Assembly (NCBI RefSeq): GCF_032854445.1
Contig: NC_088304.1
Span: forward strand, 30,885,732 to 30,945,731
Length of the DNA stretch: 60,000 nt
Direction: 5' to 3'
Origin: Liolophura sinensis
Taxonomy: Eukaryota > Mollusca > Polyplacophora > Chitonida > Chitonidae
In this document: piece after piece, positions 12,840-25,685 of the stretch
How the letters are laid out: each line of letters starts with the position of its first letter
Numbering within the stretch: position 1 is the first letter of the stretch
The notes under the pieces: generated by a model
What the model was told of the DNA's origin: nothing
Databases searched by the model: none
What the model saw: only the letters and a program-made list of their open reading frames with translations
Program-made: the position numbers and the translations under genes

Positions 12840-13870
12840 AAGACTTTAATCCCAAATACTGAAGCTAATCTTTCTTTTCCCAAAATGTTCCCTACCAAAA
12901 TACAGAAGCCAATCCTGGCTTCTGTGGAATCAAAATGTGCCCTACCAAAATACAGAAGCCAATCCTGGCTTCTGTGGAATCAAAATGTTCCCTACCAAAA
13001 TACAGAAGCCAATCCTGGCTTCTTTGGAATCAAAATGTTCCCTACCAAAATACAGAAGCCAATCCTGGCTTCTTTGGAATCAAAATGTTCCCTAGCAAAA
13101 TACAGAAGCAAGACGTCATTTCCCAAAGTGCAGAAGCAAGACTTCAACCCCAAAGTACAAAAATAAGACTTCCCACAATAGGGAAGCAAAACTCCTCCTC
13201 CCAAAATATAGACGCAAACCATCCCTTTCCAAAGTATGGACGCAAGACTTTAATCCCAAAATAAAGAAACCAGACGACCCTTCCCTAAATACAGAAGCCA
13301 GACGTCCCCTCCCGAAATACAGAAGCAAGACGTCATTTCCCAAAGTGCAGAAGCAAGACTTCAACCCCAAAGTACAAAAATAAGACTTCCCACAATAGGG
13401 AAGCAAAACTCTTCCTCCCAAAATATAGACGCAAACCATCCCTTTCCAAAGTATGGACGCAAGACTTTAATCCCAAAATAAAGAAACCAGACGACCCTTC
13501 CCTAAATAAAGAAGCTGGACGACCCCTATCGAATCACAGAAGCCAGACGTCTCCTCCCGAAATACAGAAGCAAGGCGCCTCCTGCCAAAATACAGAAGCA
13601 AGACTTCATTTCCAAAATACAGATGCTAGACGTCCATTCCAAAAATATCGAAACACTTCAATCCTAAAATACAGAAGCATGTTCTGCTAGACATTACTTC
13701 CCAAAAAACAGAAGACGGACGTCACTTCAAAAATACAGTGGCAAGTTTTAACTTCACAAAATACAAAGCCAATACTTGCCCTGACACTTCAATTCTCAAA
13801 ATACAGAAGCTAAATGTCCCTCCCAAAATACAAAATCAATATTTCCCATTCCAAAATACACAACCATGTG
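12840..13870. repeat. Complex minisatellite field: 50-bp units, ~25-35-bp degenerate units and a 217-bp duplication
   Basis: 12885-13110 holds near-identical 50-bp units (TGTTCCCTACCAAAATACAG, AAGCCAATCCTGGCTTCT). Onward, shorter units built on CCCAAAATACAGAAGCAAGA take over. The block from about 13102 is repeated 217 bp downstream from about 13319. Reading frames here are artefacts. Confidence 0.92.
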
Positions 13871-13967
13871 CGCACATTCGTGTGAGTGTGACTTATATAA
13901 AACGGGAAAGATATTTCTTTAAACAACTGAAATATAAATGTGCCTGGAAGCGATCTGATTCTATCTT

Positions 13968-14030
13968 GCATATTCTATCTTGTATATTCTATCTTACATA
14001 TTCTATCTTGCATATTCTATCTTGCTTCTG
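13968..14030. repeat. 16-bp tandem repeat
   Basis: TATTCTATCTTGCATA-type units, about four copies, directly after the preceding field. Confidence 0.88.
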
Positions 14031-15094
14031 TATTTTGGTAGGGAACAAGCCGTGTATCTTGCATTAATTAAAAAAGATTATATACATCTAAGTTTATAAT
14101 TAATATTGAATTAAAACCCTAGTTGTACTAGATTTGATGCAATCTAACCCATTATTTTGGGATATATACGCATCATACAAAACTTACCAGCAGTCTAATC
14201 ATTTTTTTTAAATAATTAAGGATCAGTGGTACAGATCATATAATTATTTCTCGAAAGTTTTATGAAATTGGCCCATTTTCGATCCAAATTTACTTTGCCG
14301 CCATATACAGTGTATACATGTACAGGAAGCCGCTTCATGGGGGTAATTGCTTGAAAGGCTTGCTGGAGTATTTCAAGCATGTGTGAGCCATAATCCGATG
14401 TCATACACCACGATGACATGTTCATCAAACATTCCCCCAAAGGTCGCCACCGCCTTGAATTGCCGCCTGAGGGATTCCTCGACAATGACATATGCAGCGG
14501 ATGATTGTATAATCAGTGGGATTTACCTGCGGTGTCTTCTTATGGGCATAAAAAAATCCATACATGTAACAATTAAACAAAACAGTAGTCGCTATTTTCG
14601 GCTGAAATGTGAATATAAAAGACTTGTATCGAATGGAGATGTTTCATATTTAAACACCGCGTTAAGAACGTCTTCAGGTCATATGCACAGACCTTCTAAC
14701 CCACTAACAGCGGGACAACTTTAAATGAATATCGCAATTCAGGCTTATTGCACGTAGCTTATAGCGTACATCATGTCGCCACCTGAGACGTTAACGTGGA
14801 TATCGCTTTTTTAAAAGAAAACGTTACGAGAATTTAGATTAAAAAAATTTTCGTGGAAATGGCTGTTGGAACGTTCGTGAGTTGGTGAGAAATATAGAAT
14901 AAACACCAGATAAACTGATGTTAAGTATGTGAGATTTAATGCTCACCATGCATGCATGAAGTAAGTCATTGCCAATAAAGGAAAGCTTGCTGCTTTAAAT
15001 AGACTATTGTCATTGTTTAACTTAACTGATTATAAATCAAAATAAACCAGTCATTAGTAAAAGTATACACGACGTTAAAAATGGTACTTGTTGC
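14031..15094. other. Intergenic, nothing recognised
   Basis: Two overlapping frames on opposite strands around 14216-14724 show no domain, and their amino-acid make-up is typical of random sequence. Confidence 0.5.
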
Positions 15095-15300
15095 AGCCTC
15101 ACTTGGAGATCAGCGCTGAGAGGTTAGAGCAAGGATTCAAGACTGGTTCGCCCGGTGTCAGTATAATGTGACTGGGTGGGGTGTCATGTCTGGTGTCTTC
15201 GACATGATATTTCAATCGTTGCGGCTTGCCCTGCTGCAAGAAAATACTGCAACTGCTCTTCGCTGTATAAGGTGCTGCTCAAAAAAGTTCATGAATATTA
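15095..15300 (+). mobile_element. Third dispersed repeat family (family 3)
   Basis: GTGTCAGTATAATGTGACTG followed by GGTGGGGTGTCATGTCTGGT is a block I associate with molluscan dispersed repeats. Related copies lie at 27535 and 43175. No coding capacity. Confidence 0.6.
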
Positions 15301-15577
15301 CAACACTGTACGACAGCTCTTCAGTACTGTGTGGCAATGTTTATACCGGTGACCCCCCCCCCCCCCCCTCATATAATGGAAATATACTTGTGCACGCCAT
15401 AAAACACCAACCAAATCAATAAACAAGTAAATCTGTGCCAGTGTACAGCAACACCATGGCCTGAAGGTCCTGAGAGGTTTTTATATCCTTAGGGTAGTGT
15501 TCAGAAATGTTCAAAACCAAGACGGTGCATTGCTTAACAGCTGGTCAACAATGTGTCTCTATTTCTATACCAAAAAT

Positions 15578-15815
15578 CGGGACCGCGTTGCCGAATGGTT
15601 GTAGCGGGCTAGGGCAGGACAATGACTCAGAGGTCTCTCACCAATGCGGTCGCTATGAGTTCCTGCTCTTTCTGGCTTCCTGTCCGGCCGTGCGTGGGAA
15701 GGCTTGTCAGCAAATTATGGATATCCGTGGGTTTCCCCCAGGCTCTGCCCGGTTTCCTTCCACTATAATGTATGTGAAATATTCTTGAGTATGGGGTAAT
15801 ACGCCAATCAAATAA
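15578..15815 (+). mobile_element. SINE with family-1 body and a variant tRNA-like head
   Basis: The body from CTCACCAATGCGGTCGC to TTCTTGAGTATGGGG is family 1. The head reads GACCGCGTTGCCGAATGGTT instead of CCTCCGTGGCTCAGTTGG, which suggests a subfamily with another tRNA-derived start. Confidence 0.8.
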
Positions 15816-16204
15816 GTCCAATAAGTCTATACTGATATCACGTAACCAGTGGATGCAGAGTACCATACTGTACTGTAAGTTTTGATGTTTGATGTAATCC
15901 TCCCTACACGGTATTGTGTAGTTGCCGTACAGTATACTGAACAGTTACCGTAAAATTACCGGGTAGCAGCGTCTTGTTTCTGTCTAGAACCACTTTAACC
16001 TTTTATCTTTCACAAAATATGAGCCATGTCTGTGTTACGTACCGGTCAAAATCGGTAATATAGTTTGTGAACTTTATAATGCGGCCCATAATTTTGTTTT
16101 CTAAAATCTTGGTATAAGGCTATGATCCTTGTTGATAGACAGAATATGTATAATGATCAATCTTTACATTGTATGTGATTCTTTTGACGAACTGACTTAC
16201 AGAT

Positions 16205-16428
16205 TGAACAGGTGGCTATCGTGCCAGCGCAGAACCGTGACCAAGGAGCCCCTCACCAATGTCATGGCTGTGAGTTCAAGTCCAACTCATGCTGGCTTCC
16301 TCTCCGGTCGCACCTGGTAAGGTCTGCCAGCAACCTGCGGATGTTTCCTCCCACTTTAATGTTGGCCGCCTTTGTATAAGTGAAATATTGTTGAGTACGG
16401 CATAAAACACCAATCAAATAAACAAATA
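16205..16428 (+). mobile_element. SINE (family 1), internally deleted
   Basis: B box CTGTGAGTTCAAGTCCAAC, body and tail; the GGTCGTGGGTTTCCCCCGGG block is deleted between GCGGATG and TTTCCTCCCAC. Confidence 0.85.
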
Positions 16429-16841
16429 ACGATTGAATAAAACTTGGCTATTTTATGATTACGCAGTTTTTTTTCATTTTCAAGGAAACTATTCACGTAG
16501 AGAAAATAACGAGTATAAAGACGGTCAAGTGATCTTTGCACATATATTTCACACTGTAATAGTGTAACCAGCCAGCCCACTGGCATGGCGGGATGAGATT
16601 TAACTATGCGTAATCAAGGGTTATTGCAACTGATTATCTCGATAGTCTAACTATAATTACAAAATATATTATTGTCCTCATTATCCTAAATAATAGAATG
16701 GGATGAATAAATTTTCATAATTCACAACTTGTTCGACGATCATTAATTTTATACAACAAGGATTACAATTATGCGGACGAAGTAATACAGAAAACATGAA
16801 GATAGGTTAGCACCGTATAGTTTACTCAGACATTGTTAATA

Positions 16842-16997
16842 CTTCCTTCCGACGTGGGAAATCTGCCAACAACATGCGGATCCTTGTTGGTGTCCCTCGG
16901 GCTCCGCTCGGTTTCCTCCTACCATAATGCTGTCCTCCGTCATTTAAGCGAAATATTATTGAGTACCGCGTAGAACACAAATCAAATAAATAAAGAA
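16842..16997 (+). mobile_element. SINE (family 1), 5'-truncated
   Basis: Starts at CGACGTGGGAAATCTGCC and runs to an AAATAAATAAAG tail. Several substitutions mark it as old. Confidence 0.82.
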
Positions 16998-18524
16998 ATA
17001 CTACTTCGTCTTTCTCCATCGGCTATGATAACTGTACTTTTTAATGTCAATATAGCTTCGGGATGGATAGACCAAAAGTTGTGAGCTCGTCTTCGGATTA
17101 GTAACCGCTCATTAACCCCAAAGACGGATAATTGGATTGAATCTCTTCTTCACGTATCGAGAACTGTGTTGTCCACTACAGCTGATCCACTACAGTTGTC
17201 TAAAAGATGATGTCTTCGGGCAAGGACTAATAATAAAGAAAACCTTTGAGCGAGTCGTTCAACTTTTCTTTACATTAGCAAAATACTGAAAGCAATTAGT
17301 TGTCATTAAGATTGACCCTCTTTATAACGGCTTTTCGTTGTATACATGTGTCAGCTTTTGTGTTTTATGATTGCTTTGTATACAGATATTCGTGCTTCCC
17401 CAATTTAAGACAGTGACAATTGTATCTTCCGGTTAATCGATAACTTGTTAAAGTTTGTAACTGATAAGCCTACTGTAGGGTGAAAAAAAAACCTAAAAAA
17501 AGGTTTTTCGACCTGTTGTTGTTTTTATTTGTCTTTTTCTTTTCAGAACTGCTCTCAATTAAAACATCGCTGATAACTACGCAGTTGATATACTCAACTA
17601 TATCGTGTGTGGGTCGATTGGTGATGAGATATCGATTGGTTTGTTGATGTGGTGAGAACTTACCACTGGTGATGATACGGACACCGTGTACAGTACCTGA
17701 CCAGGCCAATGATAGTCCATCCCACCCCCTCGGGCATAGCCCATGCAGCTTCCTGTACCGTGATGTATATATAGCTCTACTCATGTGATCTCGTTAAAAG
17801 TCTTTTCCTTCAAGGGCACAAATACCGAGAAGAACATTAGGGATGATAATCGGAGTGTGTGTAGTTTTCTACAATACCACGCTTAAAATAATCTACTCAT
17901 ATAAACTAATCATATCCGGGAGAGTTTATCACTTCTTCAGAGTTTGCTTTTCACTCTTTAAATTGGCAAGAATCGATGAAAATGTTCTCACACAAAAAGT
18001 ACGACAATGTATTTCAATGTTTACTTCTTTTAACCAAAATAACTCCACAAACAATAATTCAATTATCAACAGCAATGAAATACAAACAAAATTTGCTTTT
18101 GAAAATTAGACATATAATCTCTATTCTTAATGTAATTTACAAAGTTTACAAAACATAATTTACAAAACTGTTAATGGTTAATTTGTTACAAGTCTACTTT
18201 TTGGCATTATAATTTTGAATAAAGACTTGTTAATAAAGGTTAATGAAACTAACAAATATGCAAGCATTGAGCCTATAGATATGGTATGCGGCTATATTAT
18301 ACGTAAGGACGTAATTTGTCAAGCACCATAGGGTGTTAAAACTGAATTCGGATATTAGTTAGAACATCGCATGACCGTTTTGAAAGTATATACTTTAAAA
18401 CCAATGCAAAAACTAAAAATAAATACATAATTGTTTCGTTGATGTTTATTTCTATATTTATTGAATAGTTAAATGAATACACATATACTCATGATTTTTT
18501 CCAATTATTCGATGGCCGACAATT
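16998..18524. other. Intergenic, very AT-rich
   Basis: No gene or element recognised. Confidence 0.55.
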
Positions 18525-18640
18525 CTGTGTGTGAAGGAAACCGGAGTGCATGATCGGTATAAACCACCGACCTTTGGCAAGTTATTGACAAACTTCCCCA
18601 CATGTGACATACAGATTTGTAAGACAGGCCGTGAACATTA
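18525..18640 (-). mobile_element. Family 2 SINE-like fragment
   Basis: Reverse orientation: AAGGAAACCGGAGTGCATGA, AAACCACCGACCTTTGGCAA and AACTTCCCCACATGTG. Confidence 0.68.
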
Positions 18641-18984
18641 GACTACACAAGCGGCTGCACGACCGTCATCCACCGCTCACTATCTTTACGACTCTCTGAG
18701 AGGGAATCTGAAAACTCTCTTTGCAGGGCCAGCGATTAGAATCAAAGTGCCTCCAATCACTAGACCACAGCCTGTTCCCAACACAGATGTTTAATTCCCC
18801 TCTCTATGAATTATCACTGACGGTGTTTCGGTTAACAAATGGAGGAATATGGACAAAAATGTACTTTTGCACTGAATCTAGCACTTCCAGTGCTGCCAGA
18901 TGGGTTGACGCACACAAAACAGGAACAACACATTAAACCAAATGTTCACGTGTACCTGACAATCTTTTATATTTAAAGCCGCAT

Positions 18985-19075
18985 TTGACCTCAACGAAGG
19001 CTGGATTCGAACCTGCGACCTCGTTAGTCAGAGAACAGGAATTTCCCTTCAAGATCGACATCAGGTTAAGGTCTT
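18985..19075 (-). mobile_element. tRNA-like SINE head fragment
   Basis: In reverse it reads GTCGCAGGTTCGAATCCAGC, a strong pol III B box, preceded by AACCTGATGTCGATC. No cloverleaf with an anticodon arm is evident, so a SINE head is more likely than a tRNA gene. Confidence 0.45.
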
Positions 19076-19659
19076 AATCCATGAGTTTCATTTTGACAAA
19101 TGATAATTTAGATAATTAATCCTGCTGGGGCGGGGCGTTACAACGCTGTCCCCCAGGGTGACGTCGTGGTGGGTGTACACAGGAGGCCAACAGAAGTAAA
19201 TCACTGCATAACGTTACATGCAGACGGCTTTCCCTACAGGCTTCTGCTACACGGTTCCCGAAATGAATTAATGCCAAGCACGTCTTCCTGTTGATAAAAA
19301 TAGAAGTATATCAGACTGAAAGGCAAATTAATTTACAAAATTAACAACACTTGTTTGACAGCTACACCAGGTTTACATCGCGTTCTTTTGTTTCCCGAGA
19401 AGGTGTGATACACACGCAAATAGGCAGTTTTGTCTGTCTGCCACCTGATCACGGATTATGACAGTTAAGTTCAAGCCGTTAATTGCACTGCACGTCAGCT
19501 TCGCCGGGGTTGCAGTTAAGTAGTTTTCATTTTGTTAATGCCGATGTGGTGTTCATTTATGAGAGAGTTGAAAATGAGATCTAATTTTCTATGTGGGATG
19601 GGTACCTGTATACAAAAAGTTTCATTTACTCACGATTGCCTAACTTTCCACGATTGTGA

Positions 19660-19985
19660 GCTACCTGTGGACAAGTGGCCTAGTGGCTTAACTTTTCATC
19701 CCGAGGACATATACGGGTTCAAACAAGGCTTCGGGAATTTGGGGATTCCCCATTCTCACGGTCCGTGGGACCTTGGTGCCGATAAGCGGTCCACGACCCT
19801 CATGTGGTCACGTATGGTCAGATTACCTTTCAGAAATATGGTGTGCCTATCTGTACGTTATATGTGGGAAAGTTCGCGAGTAATTTTCCAAAGGCCAATG
19901 GTTTACCCCGGGCACTCTGTTTCCACAGGAAGAAAGTGACTGCCATCGTGTAATTGAAAAATCCTTGAGAATGGCGTTAAACAAA
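19660..19985 (+). mobile_element. Family 2 SINE-like element with tRNA-like head
   Basis: Head AAGTGGCCTAGTGGCTTAAC (A-box-like) and ACGGGTTCAAACAAGGC (B-box-like), then GTGGGAAAGTTCGCGAG, AAGGCCAATGGTTTACCCC and 3' end CCTTGAGAATGGCGTTAAAC. This copy gives the family its most complete layout. The 135-codon reading frame over it is not a gene. Confidence 0.68.
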
Positions 19986-20116
19986 AGTTCTTGCACTTGT
20001 TTTCTTAGGCTACTGATGTACTTTTAACAATTACAGTGCTATAATTGTAAAATGTTATAATTACGGATGATAGGCAAAATATTGATTACTGCAAATCCAA
20101 TCGAACTTTAACATTT

Positions 20117-20369
20117 CTTTGATTGGTGTTTTACACCGTACTCTAGGATATTTCACTTATACGAGGGCGGGCAACATTATGGTGGTGGAAACTGGGCAGA
20201 GCTCTGGAGAAACCCACGACCATCCGCAAATTGAAGAAAGACCTTCCCACGTACGGCCGGAGAGGAAGCCAGCATGAGCTGGACTTAACTCACAGCGATC
20301 GCATTGATGAGAGACTCCTGATTCATTGCGCAGTGTTGGCGTGTTAACCCTCTCGGCCACGGAGACCCC
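20117..20369 (-). mobile_element. SINE (family 1), near full length, diverged
   Basis: Reverse orientation from TTTGATTGGTGTTTTACACC to the A-box head (CTCTCGGCCACGGAGACCCC). Confidence 0.87.
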
Positions 20370-20479
20370 ACTTCTTTATGAATACTTGCACATAAATTGA
20401 TAACTTGTACTGTAGAACGGAGACGTTCATCATCCAAGAATGTTGTGTGAAATTCTTACACTGCATCTATTTTTACTTT

Positions 20480-20620
20480 TAGGTCTGCAGTTTGTCTGAT
20501 ACCTGCCAAAGGTTGATGGTTTACTCAATACAAGTCTGTTTCCTCAACCTAGAAACCTATATCCGCTATCATATATAAGTAAAATTCAAATAGTCTTCAA
20601 CATGGCATTAAGACTAATCA
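20480..20620 (+). mobile_element. Family 2 SINE-like fragment
   Basis: ACCTGCCAAAGGTTGATGGT, TCTGTTTCCTCAACCTAG and CTTCAACATGGCATTAAGAC. Older and more diverged than the copy at 19660. Confidence 0.55.
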
Positions 20621-23600
20621 TACTAAATAAAAAAATGAATTCCATTCAATTCTTCATGCTAAGGACCTTGCCAAACCGTTTATAGGTTTTGTTTGTAAAT
20701 ACATTGTTTACACAGTCCATACATTGCATGAATTAAAAACATCGATGGCTTATTTGAGCTGTTATGTGTGAAAAGACGCCAATAATCTCACCAGTTCTGT
20801 GTATTGTAATCCTTCAACCTTGCATGGTTCTGAAGGCATTATTCTGTGTAGACGGATAAAATCACACTTTTTGTGAAGCCCTGTAATTGGCCAGTGCAAC
20901 CAACGTAACTTTGGGTCCCAGATGAACTTAAAAATGCGAATAAATTGCACTAAAAGCCGCTCTTTGATATGTAAAAAGGTTGAGGAAGCTGGGTATCCCC
21001 ACAAGTTTTATCGGTTCAAAATTAAATCGTTCGAACTTTTAAAAGGAAAACTCCACAAAGTTAAAGAGCATATTATACTGGTGTGTGATATACGCTTAAA
21101 GGCAATGCAATACATTTACGCTAGCTATTCCACATTTATATCTTTATACCTAAAGCCAGCTACACAACAATTTTTCTTACTTTTCCTTATTTTTACTTTA
21201 TTCCCCATCACTTTTTGGCAGATTTGATCAAATGCCTGTATGAAACAAACAAGGATTTCTCGTATCTTATGGTGAGCGACAAATTTGTCAGGCAAAAAAG
21301 ACGCACATGTCATTTCAAGATGGCGATGAACTGTAAATACCTCAAATACATGTCCAAATCTTTTCAATCCGTGTCATTCGTACTGTCTAATTGTTCTTGT
21401 ATATCAGAATGTACATTTTATCACTTTACTTTAAAGAAGGATAAAGAAACAGCAAATATTTTTGGCCAAACATATAGGATTTAAAATTCTTTAAGCTCTT
21501 TTGATTTTGTTGTAAAATAATTTGGCGTCTAATTAAAGCAAATGGGATCGTTGAGTTGTTGGCCAAGACTGATCATTTGTACGACCGTAGTTATACAGAC
21601 ACTTTGATGTGAACTCTAGAATTTGTACCTATTGTGAAAGAAAGTATATTCATATCTTACGGCTGTAAAAAAAATAGCATTACTTTCGTTACACCGGCAT
21701 TTATCATGCCGAATGAAACGAAGAGAAACAAACAAAAAACAAGCGTTAACAAAACGCATTGAATTTCAGACCGTGACCTTACATACTACAACACATGGTA
21801 CGCGTTTGCAAGTTCCATGTACCCAATTCGTTTTAACTTTTACAAAAGAATTACAAAAACTATACAGAAGTAAATAAATCAAGCTCACCAGGGCACATAA
21901 AAAAACATGTGACAATATTTTCAAGGCAACACCTCTTTATGTCTTTCTCAAGCATATAATCTTCAGTTTTAATAGATAGAACGTGCTCATGATCAGATTT
22001 ATGTATTTAATTTGTGAAAATGAGCGTATACAATAGTGAATTATGCAAGGTTCGACAGACAGACATGTCTCATATGACAGCGGCTATCGTGAGGGCAATT
22101 GAGCACATATCATAACAAATTTGAACGAAAATACGCTAATCTTCCATGCCCTCAATGAGACAATTGCAAAGAATAAAACAGACCCCTGGAGCCATATGGT
22201 GGACGATTCATACCACTTCGCGGATGACTGGCGCAGATAAATTAAGAAGCCTGCCGAAAAAATAAACTAACAAGTGAAAAAAAAGAAAAAAACAAAAACG
22301 GCTGAGCTCACCACCACACTGCTGATGAGAAGGGCGTCTGACCCTAATGAAGAGTGGCCCGGGGGGATACGGGGGTTGGCTTATAGCTGAGAGACGGTGT
22401 ATATTAAAGATACGGCCAGACCCCGGATAGACATACGGGTGGAAAGCAAGAGCTAAGGTAAGTGAACATAATGAAATTTACATTCTGTCCTCATTCCAAA
22501 AGAAGTTTCATCATGACCCTAATAGCGTTTATATCAGAACTGGAGTACAACAGTTTTCAAGCACGGAGTATTCCGCCATTTTAAATATGATACTTATACG
22601 TGCGCGCGATGCAAGTACACAAGAAACTAGTTTTACGGCTTATGAAAATGCCCGACTTCATGTAAACAACAATGGCGAAGACCGGATTGTGATGAGAAAA
22701 GGGAAGGGGTTTTACCTGATTCTTCTTCAATGATCAGAACGCGAATTTCCTCGAATGCTGAAACCTTATTCCATACATCTAGAAACTAACATTCATATCA
22801 TAGATTTATCTCGTTGTTGTACTTACGCAAAAAAATTGTGTCTTTCGTTATATGCACATAATTATAGATGGTCAGATTTGCTAACATTTGAAATCTTAAC
22901 GTCCCATGATTGTAACTTACATTTCATAAAAAGTTCAAGATCAAATAAAAGGTAGCCTAAACGTCGTTACTAGATTTTTAAAAAACAAACAAACATCCAT
23001 GTAGGTAGGACAGTGAAATGGAACACCTGCAGTTTGGTTATTTAGGTAGGCCTAACTGTTCTGCCAGCATTTAAAGTAAAGTTTCATGTGTAGTGTCTTT
23101 GACGAGATGCTTTAGTCATACTGCACTATGAACTGTAAAATTATCGTGAAACAACCCCAGTAATGTTGAATGCATTTGTGTTAATTCAGCAAACGTATGA
23201 GGGAGTTCATTATATTTTTATGAAATTAAAATTGTTAGAAAAGCAAAAAGTTAGTTTTACGGACAATCCTATGATACTTCACAGAATGGTGTTCCAGCAT
23301 GGTCATTTTGGAACAGGCTGAAATTGAATCCACAACCTTCGTGCCCAGCTTAAGATTGCAGAGTGTCTGTGCAGTTATGTCAATAATAACAAAGGCTTAC
23401 GAAATAAGAAGTTCGGTCGACACCTGCAAGAAGCATATCAGCATATGGTCAATATTCTCACAAAATAATAACACATTATTAATTAATTAATAGTGCCTTA
23501 ATAATTACAGGAGTATTAGTAAGAGCAATTTTGTACACATATTGGTGTTTCTCACAAGTAATCACATGTATGATCCGTGAGTACACAGTTTAGTACACAT

Positions 23601-24054
23601 TTAAAACGTAGAAAAAACAAAGATGTTTATGCAAGGTACTCATTAATGTAAATGTCTTACAACTAATGTGCACATGTGGTTTTGCACAGAATTGCTATCA
23701 GAGAGTATTATGGACAGGGCCCCGTTAAATGAAGAATCTCTAAAATTGTTTTATAATAAAGCATTTTGATAAAGCATAATATCGTAGTCTATCGGCTCGA
23801 ATTTAGAATGCTTTAAGTAATATGCAGAGAATTTTCTCTTCGCTGTTATATAGTTCAGGATTTCATTGAAATTCAATCACTTCCAAGCACTTGTGTATTT
23901 CAACTGCAAGTAAAAATCTGAAGATTTGAGGTAAACACCTATCTTTTAAGGGTTGAAGCGATGTTAGCATATGTTAAAAATTTGTTGGAGCTGTTGCTGA
24001 TGTGGTATTACCATATCTATTTGATATATTTGAGCTACTATCAAAGTGTCGTGA
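20621..24054. other. Intergenic, mostly unrecognised
   Basis: A short family-3-like piece (GTGTCTTTGACGAGATGCTT) lies at about 23092. Otherwise no gene, RNA or repeat could be supported. Confidence 0.5.
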
Positions 24055-24260
24055 ACATATTAACACAATATGTTTGAATACTGTTAAATTGCTACTGACA
24101 TATTGAACACGATATGTTTGAATACTGTTAAATTGCTACTGACATATTGAACACGATATGTTTGAATACTGTTAAATTGCTACTGACATGTTGAACACAA
24201 TATGTTTGAATACTGTTAAATTGCTACTGGCATATTGAACACGATGTGTTTGAACTACTG
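24055..24260. repeat. 44-bp tandem array, type 1
   Basis: Unit CATATTGAACACGATATGTT, TGAATACTGTTAAATTGCTA, CTGA; four to five copies. The first 28 bp is shared with the array at 24400. Confidence 0.93.
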
Positions 24261-24399
24261 GCGTTGTGTTAAAATATAGACCCGTCATATGATTAAACTA
24301 ATGCCAACGCGATGTTCACATACTACCCGAACCACTACCTATGCTGTGTAATCATAAAGACACGAAACTACTTTTGAACTACTGCTGATGTCGTTATAT

Positions 24400-24900
24400 T
24401 GACGGAATATGTTTGAATAACAGCTTATGTGTTGTTTGCATTTTGACACATGTTTTAAACTCAGCCGTTGTGGTGTTTTGGATATTGAGACAATATGTTT
24501 GAACCACTGTTGATGGGGCGTTTGCATACTGGAAAAATATTTTTGAAACAGCCGATGTGGTGTTTGGATATTGACACAATATGTTTGAAATACTGGCGAT
24601 GTGGTGTTTGTATATTGACACAATATGTTTAAAATACTGGCAATGAGATGTTTGCATATTGAAACAATATGTTTGAAATACTGGCGATGTGGTGTCTGCA
24701 TATTGACACAGTATGTTTGAAATACTGGCGACGAGATGTTTGCATATTGACACAATATGTTTAAAATACTGGCAATGAGATGTTTGCATATTGACACAAT
24801 ATGTTTGAAATACTGGCGATGTGGTGTCTGCATATTGACACAGTATGTTTGAAATACTGGCGATGAGATGTTTGCATATTGACACAATATGTTTGAACTA
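24400..24900. repeat. 44-bp tandem array, type 2
   Basis: Unit CATATTGACACAATATGTTT, GAAATACTGGCGATGTGGTG, TCTG; about eleven copies, degenerate on the left and crisp on the right. Variants ending GATGTGGTGTCTG and AATGAGATGTTTG alternate. Two overlapping - frames remain open; not a gene. Confidence 0.93.
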
Positions 24901-25321
24901 AAGCCAATGTGCTATTATGGTATGGACATTATACAGATGAACTACAACCGACTGGTGTTACTATAGAAACACGATGTAGATAGCCCACAAGACAGCCGAG
25001 CTACCCTCCGTGTATTGCTACCATAGTGTTTGAACCACTCCCGATGTGGCGTTACCCAACAGACAAGATTTGTTTTCACTTTAATTCATTGATGTAAATG
25101 TTCTTGTGAACTTGAAGTTAAGGTTTCAAGCGTGTTAACTATGGAAATAATTTACTTTACGAGAAAGTACTTGAAGAATTTCCACTGTTAAAATGTGCAG
25201 TCGTGCAGCCAGCCAATTTAGTCTCCACTCGATTTCCTATATCCATGAACCTGATCTTGTCATAAAAGGCAAAAGTTACTAGTTATTATAAGTGAGTACG
25301 GCGAATCAAAATTAATAAATG

Positions 25322-25685
25322 AACTTTGGACGGAACTTTTTACTGGCTAGAACTAATTACTGGGTGGAACTAATTACTGGGTGGAACTTTTACTGGAAGG
25401 AACTATTTACTAAATGGAACTACTTACTGGAAGGAACTATTTACTAAATGGAACTACTTACTGGACGGAACACCGTACTGGACGGAACACCTTCCTGGAT
25501 GGAAATACATACTAGATGAAACTACACCCTGGACTGAACTACTCAGTGGACGGAGCTACCTTCTGAAACGAACTCTTCATTGAATGGGACTACTTACGGC
25601 ATGGAACTACTCACAGGGCGGAAGAAGTCACTGGAGGAAATTACCTTCTAAACGGAACTACTTTCTTAACGGAACATTTCATAGT
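25322..25685. repeat. Degenerate ~18-bp tandem array
   Basis: Units like GGAACTACTTACTGGA repeated about 20 times with substitutions; most regular at 25360-25480. Confidence 0.85.

Noticed and set aside
19532-19939. 135-codon + frame
   Set aside because: Overlaps a family 2 SINE-like element; no protein family resemblance.
24339-24887. Minus-strand frames of 163 and 182 codons rich in C-Q-Y and N-M-Q-T
   Set aside because: 44-bp tandem array read in two frames; not coding.
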